Source: Dyadobacter frigoris (lineage in GTDB: Bacteria > Bacteroidota > Bacteroidia > Cytophagales > Spirosomataceae). Taken from it: a stretch of DNA of 64,000 bases. Shown here piece after piece: positions 46,951 to 54,714 of this stretch. Below the pieces are notes generated by a model that was not told where the DNA came from, did no database searches, and worked only from the letters and a program-made list of their open reading frames with translations. Every line of letters starts with the position of its first letter. The first letter of the stretch is position 1. The translations under genes and the position numbers were made by a program. The stretch is taken from the NCBI RefSeq assembly GCF_005280585.1, contig NZ_SZVO01000008.1, positions 124,001 through 188,000 on the forward strand, read 5' to 3'.

Positions 46951-48186
46951 ATGATGAAAAAACTATTATTATTTGTAATGATGCTAACAGCGTTAGTTTC
47001 CTGCCAGCAATCTGAGATTCAATCTATCAAAAATGAAGAAGCTCAGGTTGAAAAATCCGATCAAGTTTATGAATACATTAAATCATTGGGATTTAAGGAT
47101 GATGAGATAAAGGATTTAGGTAAAGACTATTTAGTTGATGGAGATATGTTATTCGACAAATCTGTTGTTCCTGATTCTTCAAAAGTTAAAAATGGTCGGG
47201 TGCAGCAGTATGGTGTTAGTAATTATGTTGGCTATAACGTACAGCCAAATATAACGGTTCGCATTGATCCATCAATGAATGTCTATGCAAGTGAAATTGC
47301 CGGCGCGATTGCTATCTGGAACAGTGTCACCAATTGCAGAGTTAATTTTACTCTTTCAACTGCAAATGATGCAAATATAACTATATACAATAGTGATTTA
47401 GGGTCTCAAATCTGTGGTGCTTCGTATACTCCCATTAATGGACTACCAAGTGGGCAGGTTTATATTAATAATATTTTAATAGCCAACAATAGTTTTGCAC
47501 AGAGACAACGAACTATCGCACATGAGCTTGGGCATGCTATTGGATTTTTCCATACTAATTGGATGAATACTGGAGAGTCCCGGACCGGCACTTATGGTAA
47601 TCAAGCCTATTATGATGCTAAAAATATATTAGGTACTCCAGTAGGAACCGATGCAAATTCGCTAATGAACGGAGGTGAATGTGGAATAGGGGCGACCGCA
47701 CTATCAAGTTTAGATATTGTAGCCGTACAATTCATGTATCCAGAAAATCCGCCAGTAGCAGGAACCATACCAGTTTTTCGGTATTTCAGTCGAACTACTA
47801 CGCAAGATCATTATTATACTTGGATTGCAAATGATCTTGGAAATGGATCAAACAATGATTACATTTTCGAAGGAGTGGCATTTTTTGCTTATCCTACGCA
47901 GGTAACGGGTACCGTACCTCTTTATCGATACTTTCACACCAAACCTGGTATCTCATTGGGAGACCATTTCTATACACTCAATCAGAGTGATGTTTCAAGT
48001 GATCCAACTTATTTGTTCGAAGGTATTGCATTTTATGTATATTCTCAACCGCTAAATAATTCAGTACCTGTTCATAGATACTGGAGCAGTTCCTACGATG
48101 ATCATTTTTACACAAAAAATCAAAATGAAGTTACGGGAATGGCAGGTAATTATTCCTACGAAGACGTTGTATTTTTTGCCCATTAG
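46951..48186 (+). CDS. Zinc metalloprotease lipoprotein (HExxHxxGxxH) with three C-terminal DUF5648-like repeats
   Basis: Lipoprotein of 411 residues: signal MMKKLLLFVMMLTALVSC with the acylated Cys at 18. The protease domain (about 70-270) has HELGHAIGFFH (His191, Glu192, His195, His201), a full metzincin-type HExxHxxGxxH site, and a Met-turn-like SLMNG. It resembles the M57/dual-action HEIGH group. The C-terminal 130 residues are three tandem repeats of about 45 residues: IPVFRYFSRTTTQDHYYT, VPLYRYFHTKPG with GDHFYTL, and VPVHRYWSSSYDDHFYT. Each ends in a Phe-Glu-Gly-(Val/Ile)-Ala-Phe-type strand or a variant. The repeats match DUF5648-like surface-binding repeats. It is probably a surface or periplasmic protease with a substrate- or glycan-binding tail. 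Confidence 0.82.
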   Translation: MMKKLLLFVMMLTALVSCQQSEIQSIKNEEAQVEKSDQVYEYIKSLGFKDDEIKDLGKDYLVDGDMLFDKSVVPDSSKVKNGRVQQYGVSNYVGYNVQPNITVRIDPSMNVYASEIAGAIAIWNSVTNCRVNFTLSTANDANITIYNSDLGSQICGASYTPINGLPSGQVYINNILIANNSFAQRQRTIAHELGHAIGFFHTNWMNTGESRTGTYGNQAYYDAKNILGTPVGTDANSLMNGGECGIGATALSSLDIVAVQFMYPENPPVAGTIPVFRYFSRTTTQDHYYTWIANDLGNGSNNDYIFEGVAFFAYPTQVTGTVPLYRYFHTKPGISLGDHFYTLNQSDVSSDPTYLFEGIAFYVYSQPLNNSVPVHRYWSSSYDDHFYTKNQNEVTGMAGNYSYEDVVFFAH

Positions 48187-48574
48187 TTCTTCTGACTGAA
48201 CTTTAACATGCAGTGAAAACTCGATAGTAAGGATAAAATAGCATTTGATATCGATTTGACATTTAAGCTGCTGAAAAATGTTTTGCGATCTAATCAAAGT
48301 TTGTTTTACTACACTGAATATTAATGTCTGCCCGCTATCGTCATATAAATTACAAACAATAATTAGTAACTTGTTGGCAGGTTAGGATTTGTTTAGCAAT
48401 GAATGTTGTGTGATCTGACTAAGAGTTGCAACTACTTAATTGTTTGAACATAGCGATTTATTATCTATTTGGGATGAGTTGCATTTACAAATCGTATCTG
48501 GATAATTTCAGAGAAATAAGGTCGGATTAGTTCGACGACATGGAGAAGAATACTGATGAAGGACAGTCTTTGTC
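48187..48574. other. Intergenic region without recognised genes
   Basis: Nothing coding is recognisable on either strand. No T-run hairpin follows the protease stop. Confidence 0.5.
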
Positions 48575-48603
48575 TTTGATGTTTACTAGGTTCAATAATT
48601 TTG
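48575..48603 (+). promoter_or_regulatory. Bacteroidota-type promoter for the glycosyltransferase gene
   Basis: TTTG at 48575-48578, a 17-base spacer and TAATTTTG at 48596-48603 match the TTTG-N17/23-TAnnTTTG consensus. Transcription would start near 48610, giving a leader of about 93 bases to ATG 48703. This is one of the two best promoter matches I found in the window. Confidence 0.6.
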
Positions 48604-48702
48604 TGTTTAATCCCGCGTCCATTTGCATTTATATAAGGATTTTTGAAGGTCTTATGAGATATCTTGTTAATTGGAGGTAAGTTAGTACCATAGCTTTTTC
48701 AA

Positions 48703-49593
48703 ATGATTTCAATTATAATCTGTTCGGCAGATGCAAAGGATCTATTAACAGTAACAAAAAATATCGACGAAACAGTTGGTGTTCCTTATGAAATCATCGC
48801 TGTTGATAATAGTGATGGAAAAAGAGGAATATGTGAAATTTACAATGAAGGTGCACATAAGGCAAAGAATGAGATCCTTTGTTTTATGCATGAAGACATA
48901 GCGTTTAAGACGATGGATTGGGGTATAAAACTAGTTGAGCTATTTGCTGAAAATACAAAGCTTGGCTTAATAGGAGTAGCCGGCAGTGGTTATAAATCTG
49001 TGGTACCTTCCAGCTGGTATAATGCAGATTTGGAAATGAATGGTGAGTTTTACTGCTGTCTTATTCAGGGTTTTAAATATGCCGGCCGGCCTGATCTTTA
49101 TGATTACAGAAATCCAAAAAATGAAAAACTTTCCCGGGTTGCGTGCATCGACGGCTGCTGGATGGGCACCAGAAAGTCAATTGCATTGAAATATCCTTTT
49201 GACGAAAAGTTATTGAAAAATTTCCACGGATATGATCTTGACTTTTCGCTTTCTGTAAATCAGAAATATCAAGTTGCGGTGACATACGAAATTTTGTTAA
49301 AACACTTTTCGGATGGGAATTTCGGCCAAACTTGGATGGAAGATACCTTAAAACTACATACGAAATGGAGTTGGATTCTTCCAGTCAATACTGATAAATT
49401 GGAGGAAAAAATGCTAAAACGATACGAACGCCGAGCCTTTAAAATCTTTTTTCAACGGATGCTGGACGACGGTTACAGTTATTCGAAACTAGTGACAATC
49501 ATTTGGAACAGCAGACGTTCACGAATATTCCCACCAAAAATTCTTTTTAAGGTTTATCTTGACTTGGGGCGGGTTTGGAAAGACAGAAAATAA
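48703..49593 (+). CDS. Glycosyltransferase (GT2-like, Glyco_tranf_2_5 type)
   Basis: Cytoplasmic glycosyltransferase of 296 residues with a GT-A fold. MISIIICSADAKDLL begins the nucleotide-binding strand. Then come EIIAVDNSDGKRGICEIYNE, GAHKAKNEILCFMHEDIAF (DxD-like region, here HED), VACIDGCWMGTRKSIA and NFHGYDLDFSLSVNQKYQVA. The last has the catalytic-domain GYDxDF. It likely adds a sugar to a surface glycan. A partial copy of its first 36 codons lies at 46249. The downstream genes on the opposite strand are also glycosyltransferase-like. The sugar and acceptor are not predictable. Confidence 0.85.
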   Translation: MISIIICSADAKDLLTVTKNIDETVGVPYEIIAVDNSDGKRGICEIYNEGAHKAKNEILCFMHEDIAFKTMDWGIKLVELFAENTKLGLIGVAGSGYKSVVPSSWYNADLEMNGEFYCCLIQGFKYAGRPDLYDYRNPKNEKLSRVACIDGCWMGTRKSIALKYPFDEKLLKNFHGYDLDFSLSVNQKYQVAVTYEILLKHFSDGNFGQTWMEDTLKLHTKWSWILPVNTDKLEEKMLKRYERRAFKIFFQRMLDDGYSYSKLVTIIWNSRRSRIFPPKILFKVYLDLGRVWKDRK

Positions 49594-49605
49594 AAAGCAA
49601 ATAAG

Positions 49606-50430
49606 TTATTTTCCGGAAATCGAGACCAGGTAACCACATCTTTCAAAATAAGGTTGCCAGAAATCAAGGTGCTGATCCCAGGCATGACATCCAAAAGGAA
49701 GCCTGCCGGAAGTATGCATAAGAGATTGTTCCGGACGGTTTTCGAAAGAAAAAAGCAATGCTTTTTTATAAAGTGGAATCCTCAAATTCGGGATTTTCCT
49801 GTTTACCTCTATGCTCCAGAACACATCTTCATGAAATTGATGCTCATGCCTTTTGTGATATTGCAGTATTTCAGTTTCAAATTTATTTGACAAATCATAA
49901 AGTTTCCGGACTCTTCTCAAAGAGAAACCGCCATTCCCAACCATATTGTCAAACTGCCTGTCACTGGGTAAATTATTTTCGTAGGTGTTGACGAATATGT
50001 GATAGCGTGTGTTTAATCTTGTCTTTAATTCTTTCACAAAATCCGGATTTGCAAGTCGTTTAAGCCACGGTGCTCCAATGTAGTCGTAGTCTTGCTTAGT
50101 CCAAAAACGGAGATCGTCGCGAAATACGAAAGCATCCAGCTGATGTATTAAAATAAATTCAAAATCCAGAAACTTCTGGTAAAAATCGGGAGATAGCATC
50201 AATTTATTATAACCCTGAATTCCGTCAAAAAAGGAATCTTCGAAAGACAAAATCTCGTCAAACTGTTCCTGGCCTAAAATCGTGTCCAACTTTAAAGACT
50301 CCGGCTTTATTGCGATGATAGGGTAGCCTGATAAAATTTTCAGACATTGGGTCAACGAAATATTCTCAAATTCTGACAGTCCTTTCTTATAAATTGGAAT
50401 AACTACTGCAACCTGTTTTTTGTCTTTCAT
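49606..50430 (-). CDS. DUF5672-family putative glycosyltransferase
   Basis: Protein of 274 residues of the DUF5672 group. It has VAVVIPIYKKGLSEFENISL, KILSGYPIIAIKPESLKLD, then FEFILIHQLDAFVFRDDLRF (the LDAFVF stretch corresponds to a DxD-like metal site), WTKQDYDYIGAPWL, NTYENNLPSDRQFDNMVGNG and GFSLRR. The late EDVFWSI supplies a putative catalytic acid. DUF5672 proteins are predicted glycosyltransferases of surface polysaccharide loci. It is 18 bases from the next gene on the same strand and convergent with the GT2-like gene, so the three form one glycan-building group. Confidence 0.82.
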   Translation of the reverse strand: MKDKKQVAVVIPIYKKGLSEFENISLTQCLKILSGYPIIAIKPESLKLDTILGQEQFDEILSFEDSFFDGIQGYNKLMLSPDFYQKFLDFEFILIHQLDAFVFRDDLRFWTKQDYDYIGAPWLKRLANPDFVKELKTRLNTRYHIFVNTYENNLPSDRQFDNMVGNGGFSLRRVRKLYDLSNKFETEILQYHKRHEHQFHEDVFWSIEVNRKIPNLRIPLYKKALLFSFENRPEQSLMHTSGRLPFGCHAWDQHLDFWQPYFERCGYLVSISGK

Positions 50431-50448
50431 AAAACCAAGGTTTCATAA

Positions 50449-51393
50449 TTATTTATTATCCAGCATTTTAACTATGGATTCCAGATGTTCCTGAAAGAAA
50501 AAGTCATATCCGTTTTCGCCTTCCGGAACTACGTTTATAACTTCAAAGGAGGTTTCCAAAACCCTTGGAACTTTTAACGATTCAGCGATTGAAAACGGGA
50601 AAGATTGGTTTCCAATAAAAAATTTTGATCCGGCAATTATCTGGGCCATTTCCATGAAATCATTGACTTGAATCCATTTAATGTGCGGAATCGTCTTTTT
50701 TATGTCTTTATATTCGGATTCGACACCAATAAAAACGATGTTTTTGTAATCATTCAAAAACTTATAATTAATCGTATAATTTCGATAACGTTCGCTCCTT
50801 GCCATAACGATCGTGTTAGCATAAGTTTTATCCGGTTCAACGGTTACCCATGATTTCCAAAGTTCTGGATTAATTCCTGTTAGGTAACTACACCAGCGAG
50901 CAATATTTCCTTTATCCAAGGGAATGCCTCCAGCACGGAAGTAATCCAGATCTATATCAATTGTCTGATCCACATGGATTTCAACAGTATCAAGATAGGG
51001 CTGAGGTTTCAGTAGAGCAATCAGCATTTCAGCCATACGCTCATTCAGCATTACGTTCCCGAGCGGATGTGTATCATAACCAGAAAGTATAAGTGGCTGG
51101 CCTAGTCTTAGATAAAGCTCGATCCTAACATTTGTAATTTCTTTTATTCGTTTGATGGTTGGAAGTGCATAAATAATATCACCGGCATTCCCGCTATGGC
51201 TTAAACAGACCTTATTGTTTTTTTTTGCGTATTCTATTATTTTGGCTGGGCTTGTCAGCTTTTCGGCTTCTGTAATAAAGTTGGCAAACTCCAATTGTTT
51301 ATGGTTTTTGAGCTCCCATTTGTATTGTTTATACAGGATTTTATCTGTATGTTTTAGCCAGAGCTTGGAAAAAAGGTTCTTTTTCTTAAACAT
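50449..51393 (-). CDS. GT9-like glycosyltransferase (heptosyltransferase-type GT-B fold)
   Basis: Protein of 314 residues. The N-terminal third has CLSHSGNAGDIIYALPTIKR, the GxxGD loop typical of glycosyltransferase family 9. The C-terminal half has FLNDYKNIVFIGVESEYKDI and MAQIIAGSKFFIGNQSFPF then SIAESLKVPRVLE, the donor-binding region. This is a divergent member; a heptosyltransferase-like role in LPS core is one possibility and another sugar is equally possible. It precedes the DUF5672 gene on the minus strand, 18 bases apart, and follows the MsbA-like gene, which suits an LPS or glycolipid export group. Confidence 0.72.
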   Translation of the reverse strand: MFKKKNLFSKLWLKHTDKILYKQYKWELKNHKQLEFANFITEAEKLTSPAKIIEYAKKNNKVCLSHSGNAGDIIYALPTIKRIKEITNVRIELYLRLGQPLILSGYDTHPLGNVMLNERMAEMLIALLKPQPYLDTVEIHVDQTIDIDLDYFRAGGIPLDKGNIARWCSYLTGINPELWKSWVTVEPDKTYANTIVMARSERYRNYTINYKFLNDYKNIVFIGVESEYKDIKKTIPHIKWIQVNDFMEMAQIIAGSKFFIGNQSFPFSIAESLKVPRVLETSFEVINVVPEGENGYDFFFQEHLESIVKMLDNK

Positions 51394-51411
51394 TCCTTAA
51401 TGGTGTTTGAA

Positions 51412-51419
51412 CAAAATTA
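51412..51419 (-). promoter_or_regulatory. Candidate -7 element upstream of the GT9-like gene
   Basis: On the minus strand this reads TAATTTTG, an exact TAnnTTTG match, 19 bases upstream of ATG 51393. No clear -33 element is present at the usual spacing. Confidence 0.35.
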
Positions 51420-51491
51420 TCTATCTATTCAATAAAAATGATTAGATGTAAAATTATATATTGATCTAAAAATTAATAATAACTCTGCCAT

Positions 51492-53321
51492 TTATACTTC
51501 TGTAAACTGCTGCATATCAATGAGTTTTTTGTATAAACCGTGACTTGCCATCAGCTGCATATGATTTCCTGTTTCAATAATTTGTCCATCTTCAAGCACC
51601 ACAATTAAATCAGCGTTTTGAATTGTACTTAATCTGTGGGCGATAACAAGCGAAGTCCTGTTTTTCATCAGATTATTCAACGCTTCCTGAACCAGTTTTT
51701 CTGATTCGGTATCAAGAGCCGAAGTTGCTTCATCCAAAAGCATAATCGGTGGATTTTTCAAAACTGCCCTCGCAATACAGATTCGCTGTTTTTGTCCACC
51801 GGAAAGTTTCATTCCACGATCACCGATATTGCTTTCATAACCCTCATCCGTTTGAAGAATAAAGTCATGTGCATTTGCAATTCTTGCGGCGTTTTCAACT
51901 TGTTCCTGCGTAGCATTGGGCATACCAAAGGCGATATTATTGAAAATACTATCATTGAAAAGCATAGATTCCTGATTTACCACGCCAATCAATGACCAGA
52001 GAGATTCCATCGTGATATCTTTTACATCGACATTATCAATGGTAACTTTTCCTTTTTCCGCTTCAATAAATCTTGGAATCAAATCCATTAAGGTAGATTT
52101 TCCACCACCTGATGGCCCAACCAAAGCAATGGTTTTTCCTTTTGGAATAGTCAGATTGATTGATTTAAGAACGGTTCTTTCTGAATAAGTGAATGACAGA
52201 TTTTCAAGACGGATTGCTTCGTTGAATGAAGTAATGGCTACTGCGTTAGGAGAATCTGTGATTTCGGGTTTTTCATCTATTAAGGCGAGTACGCGTTCAC
52301 CAGCGGCTATACCTGCGTGAATTGTGCTGAAAGAATCTGTCAACGCTTTGGCAGGACGCATTACCTGAGAAAACAAAGCAATGTAAGCGATAAACTGAGA
52401 CACGCTTAAATCAGATTTATTGTCCAGAATCAATGAGCCACCATATAAAACGATGGAGCTAACCATAGCTACACCTAAAAATTCGGAAACGGGGCCTCCC
52501 AATTGCTGGCGTCGCGCCATTTTTCGTCCAAGATCAGAATATCTTACGTTTTCAGAATCAAACTTTGTTTTTATCGCTTCCGTAGCATTGAAGGACTTTA
52601 TGATTTTGATACCCGATAAAGCTTCGTCGAGGTAGCTGATCATTAGGCCAAACATATGCTGTGCCTGACTCGCCTGTTCTTTCAGTCGTTTTACAATTTT
52701 AGAGATCACAAAAGCAGAAATCGGAATTACCATAATGGCAAAAATCGTCAGCTTGAAAGAAATTGCAAACAACATAAATACATAGGCAAGCAACTGTAAA
52801 GGCTCCTTAAAAACAACTTGTAAAGTTCCGGTTACCGAAAATTGAACAACCCCAACATCTGAGGCAATTTTGGCAATAATATCTCCCTTACGTTGATTAC
52901 TAAAATATCCAACATGGAGATTCATTACATTATTAAAAACTGTTTTTCTCAAATTTAATAACGTGTGGATGCGAAGGTTTTCCATAATTCTTCCTGAAAA
53001 ATAACGGAAGACATTACCCAATAAGACAGAAAGGACAATAATACCGCAAACAATTTGCAAAGCACCGTAGGGGCCATAGGAAAGATTTGCTTGTTGTGCG
53101 AAATAATTCAGATAACCAGGGATATTAAGAAAACTATCAGGTTTTTCTACAATTTCGGCGGCACCACCTCCTTTACTTGTGAAAAGAACCCCCATTAAAG
53201 GTGCGAGAAGGGCAAGGTTCAACGTATTGAAAATTACACCCAAAAGCGTAAATATGACGTATGGAATGGCGAATCTTTCAATTGGCCTGGCAAAAGATAA
53301 TAGTCGGAAGTATGTTTTCAT
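51492..53321 (-). CDS. ABC exporter, MsbA-like (fused permease and ATPase)
   Basis: Half-transporter of 609 residues with six membrane helices (about residues 1-330) and an ATPase domain (about 365-600). Walker A GPSGGGKSTLMDLIPRF, Q-loop INQ-like VNQESMLFND, signature LSGGQKQRICIARAVL, Walker B PPIMLLDEATSALD and the switch His in VIAHRLSTI. The overall type is that of MsbA and related lipid A, glycolipid or lipid-linked oligosaccharide flippases. With glycosyltransferase genes and a lipid operon nearby, export of a glycolipid is a reasonable guess; the substrate cannot be read from the sequence. Confidence 0.9.
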   Translation of the reverse strand: MKTYFRLLSFARPIERFAIPYVIFTLLGVIFNTLNLALLAPLMGVLFTSKGGGAAEIVEKPDSFLNIPGYLNYFAQQANLSYGPYGALQIVCGIIVLSVLLGNVFRYFSGRIMENLRIHTLLNLRKTVFNNVMNLHVGYFSNQRKGDIIAKIASDVGVVQFSVTGTLQVVFKEPLQLLAYVFMLFAISFKLTIFAIMVIPISAFVISKIVKRLKEQASQAQHMFGLMISYLDEALSGIKIIKSFNATEAIKTKFDSENVRYSDLGRKMARRQQLGGPVSEFLGVAMVSSIVLYGGSLILDNKSDLSVSQFIAYIALFSQVMRPAKALTDSFSTIHAGIAAGERVLALIDEKPEITDSPNAVAITSFNEAIRLENLSFTYSERTVLKSINLTIPKGKTIALVGPSGGGKSTLMDLIPRFIEAEKGKVTIDNVDVKDITMESLWSLIGVVNQESMLFNDSIFNNIAFGMPNATQEQVENAARIANAHDFILQTDEGYESNIGDRGMKLSGGQKQRICIARAVLKNPPIMLLDEATSALDTESEKLVQEALNNLMKNRTSLVIAHRLSTIQNADLIVVLEDGQIIETGNHMQLMASHGLYKKLIDMQQFTEV

Positions 53322-53337
53322 TTTTTATTTAAAGGCA

Positions 53338-53345
53338 CAAAGATA
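53338..53345 (-). promoter_or_regulatory. Candidate -7 element upstream of the MsbA-like gene
   Basis: On the minus strand this reads TATCTTTG, an exact TAnnTTTG match, with transcription expected only about 10 bases before ATG 53321. No clear -33 element at the right spacing. Confidence 0.35.
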
Positions 53346-53568
53346 AGTTTTTATGCCATAAGGGATGGAACCCTTTCAAGATTTATATTGAGACAAGATA
53401 TTAAACAACGAAAAAGCACCCGTTTTAATTTTAAAAAAGCACACGAAATTGTGTTTTTTCGGGAATTTCATTTTGATATGAGACCCGCCGATTACTAAAT
53501 GGTTGGAAAAAGGATAATAAATTTCACTTCCGGAATAACTTTTTAACATAGGACGGAAAATAGAAGTT

Positions 53569-54498
53569 ATGAAAAATGAGATATCAAGACGGAAGGCGAT
53601 GATGCAGATAGGCTCTTTAAGTGCTGCTGTTTTGTTGAATTGTGAAAATATATTGGCTGGTAATCAACAAATTATGTTGCAAAGAAATATTCCTGGCACA
53701 AAGGAAAAGTTGCCCGTTGTGGGATTGGGATCCTGGATTCAGTTTGATATTGGAGAGTCACCTTCCGAAAAAGAAGGACTTACAGAAGTTTTAACCAATA
53801 TGAATAAACTGGGTGGAAAAGTAATTGATTCTTCTCCGATGTATGGGAAGGCAGAGCAAGTGATTGGTGATCTGACTGCGGGATTGGATTTTAATAATAA
53901 CTTTTTTTACGCAACAAAAGTCTGGACAACCGGAAAACAATCGGGAATTGATCAGATGAATGGATCTTTTCTCAAAATGAGAAGGAAAACAATGGATCTG
54001 ATGCAGGTGCACAATTTGCAGGATTGGCAAACGCATTTGAAAACATTGAAAGGATGGAAGGAAGAGGGAAAAGTCAGATATGTTGGTATAACACATTACT
54101 CGGCTTCGGCGCATGAGCAGCTTGAACAGATTGTGAAATCAAAAATGGTTGATTTCGTTCAGGTCAATTATTCCATCAAAGTAAGAAATGCTGAGAAAAG
54201 TTTGTTAAAAGCTGCGCAGGACAATGGAGTGGCTGTTATTATCAATGAACCTTTTGATAGTGGTTCTCTTTTCAAAATAGTAAAAGGTAAAGAATTGCCT
54301 GATTGGGCTGCCGGTTATGATATCAAAAGCTGGGCGCAGTACTTTTTGAAATACATTCTTGCAAATCCTGCGGTTAACTGTGTGATTCCGGGGACATCTG
54401 ATAAAAAACATCTTGTCGATAATATGGGAGCTGGTTATGGGAAACTTACGGATGAAGCTGGTTTAAAAATGATGCTGAAATATATTGACACCATTTGA
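53569..54498 (+). CDS. Aldo/keto reductase with Tat-type signal
   Basis: NAD(P)H-dependent oxidoreductase of 309 residues with an N-terminal twin-arginine-like signal (SRRKAMMQIG, then a hydrophobic stretch to about residue 32). AKR landmarks: VIDSSPMYGKAEQVIGD (Asp and Tyr of the active site), FYATKVWT (Lys) and MQVHNLQDW (His), then GVAVIINEPFDSGSLF and PGTSDKKHLVDNMGAG, which binds the cofactor phosphate. The Tat signal implies export with cofactor bound. A 40-residue fragment of a related gene lies at 46409. The substrate is unknown. Confidence 0.88.
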   Translation: MKNEISRRKAMMQIGSLSAAVLLNCENILAGNQQIMLQRNIPGTKEKLPVVGLGSWIQFDIGESPSEKEGLTEVLTNMNKLGGKVIDSSPMYGKAEQVIGDLTAGLDFNNNFFYATKVWTTGKQSGIDQMNGSFLKMRRKTMDLMQVHNLQDWQTHLKTLKGWKEEGKVRYVGITHYSASAHEQLEQIVKSKMVDFVQVNYSIKVRNAEKSLLKAAQDNGVAVIINEPFDSGSLFKIVKGKELPDWAAGYDIKSWAQYFLKYILANPAVNCVIPGTSDKKHLVDNMGAGYGKLTDEAGLKMMLKYIDTI

Positions 54499-54714
54499 CT
54501 ATTTCTGTAAAATATGTTAGAATATGAATTCACTTTGCGGTTACTTCGCAGTGAAACGTATACATATTATGTATGCAGAATATTAAATTAAAATTAAATG
54601 AGAATACAGTTGCATCACTCGCAGTCTTTTTTTCGTAAGTTATAAATATCGGCACAACGAGTAAAACCGAGGCCCCTGACACGATCTGAATCGACAACAT
54701 TACCATATTGAAAA

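Noticed and set aside
54529..54555. Hairpin ttcact...agtgaa after the aldo/keto reductase as a terminator
   Set aside because: The stem has a two-base bulge and no T-run follows, so it is too weak to list.
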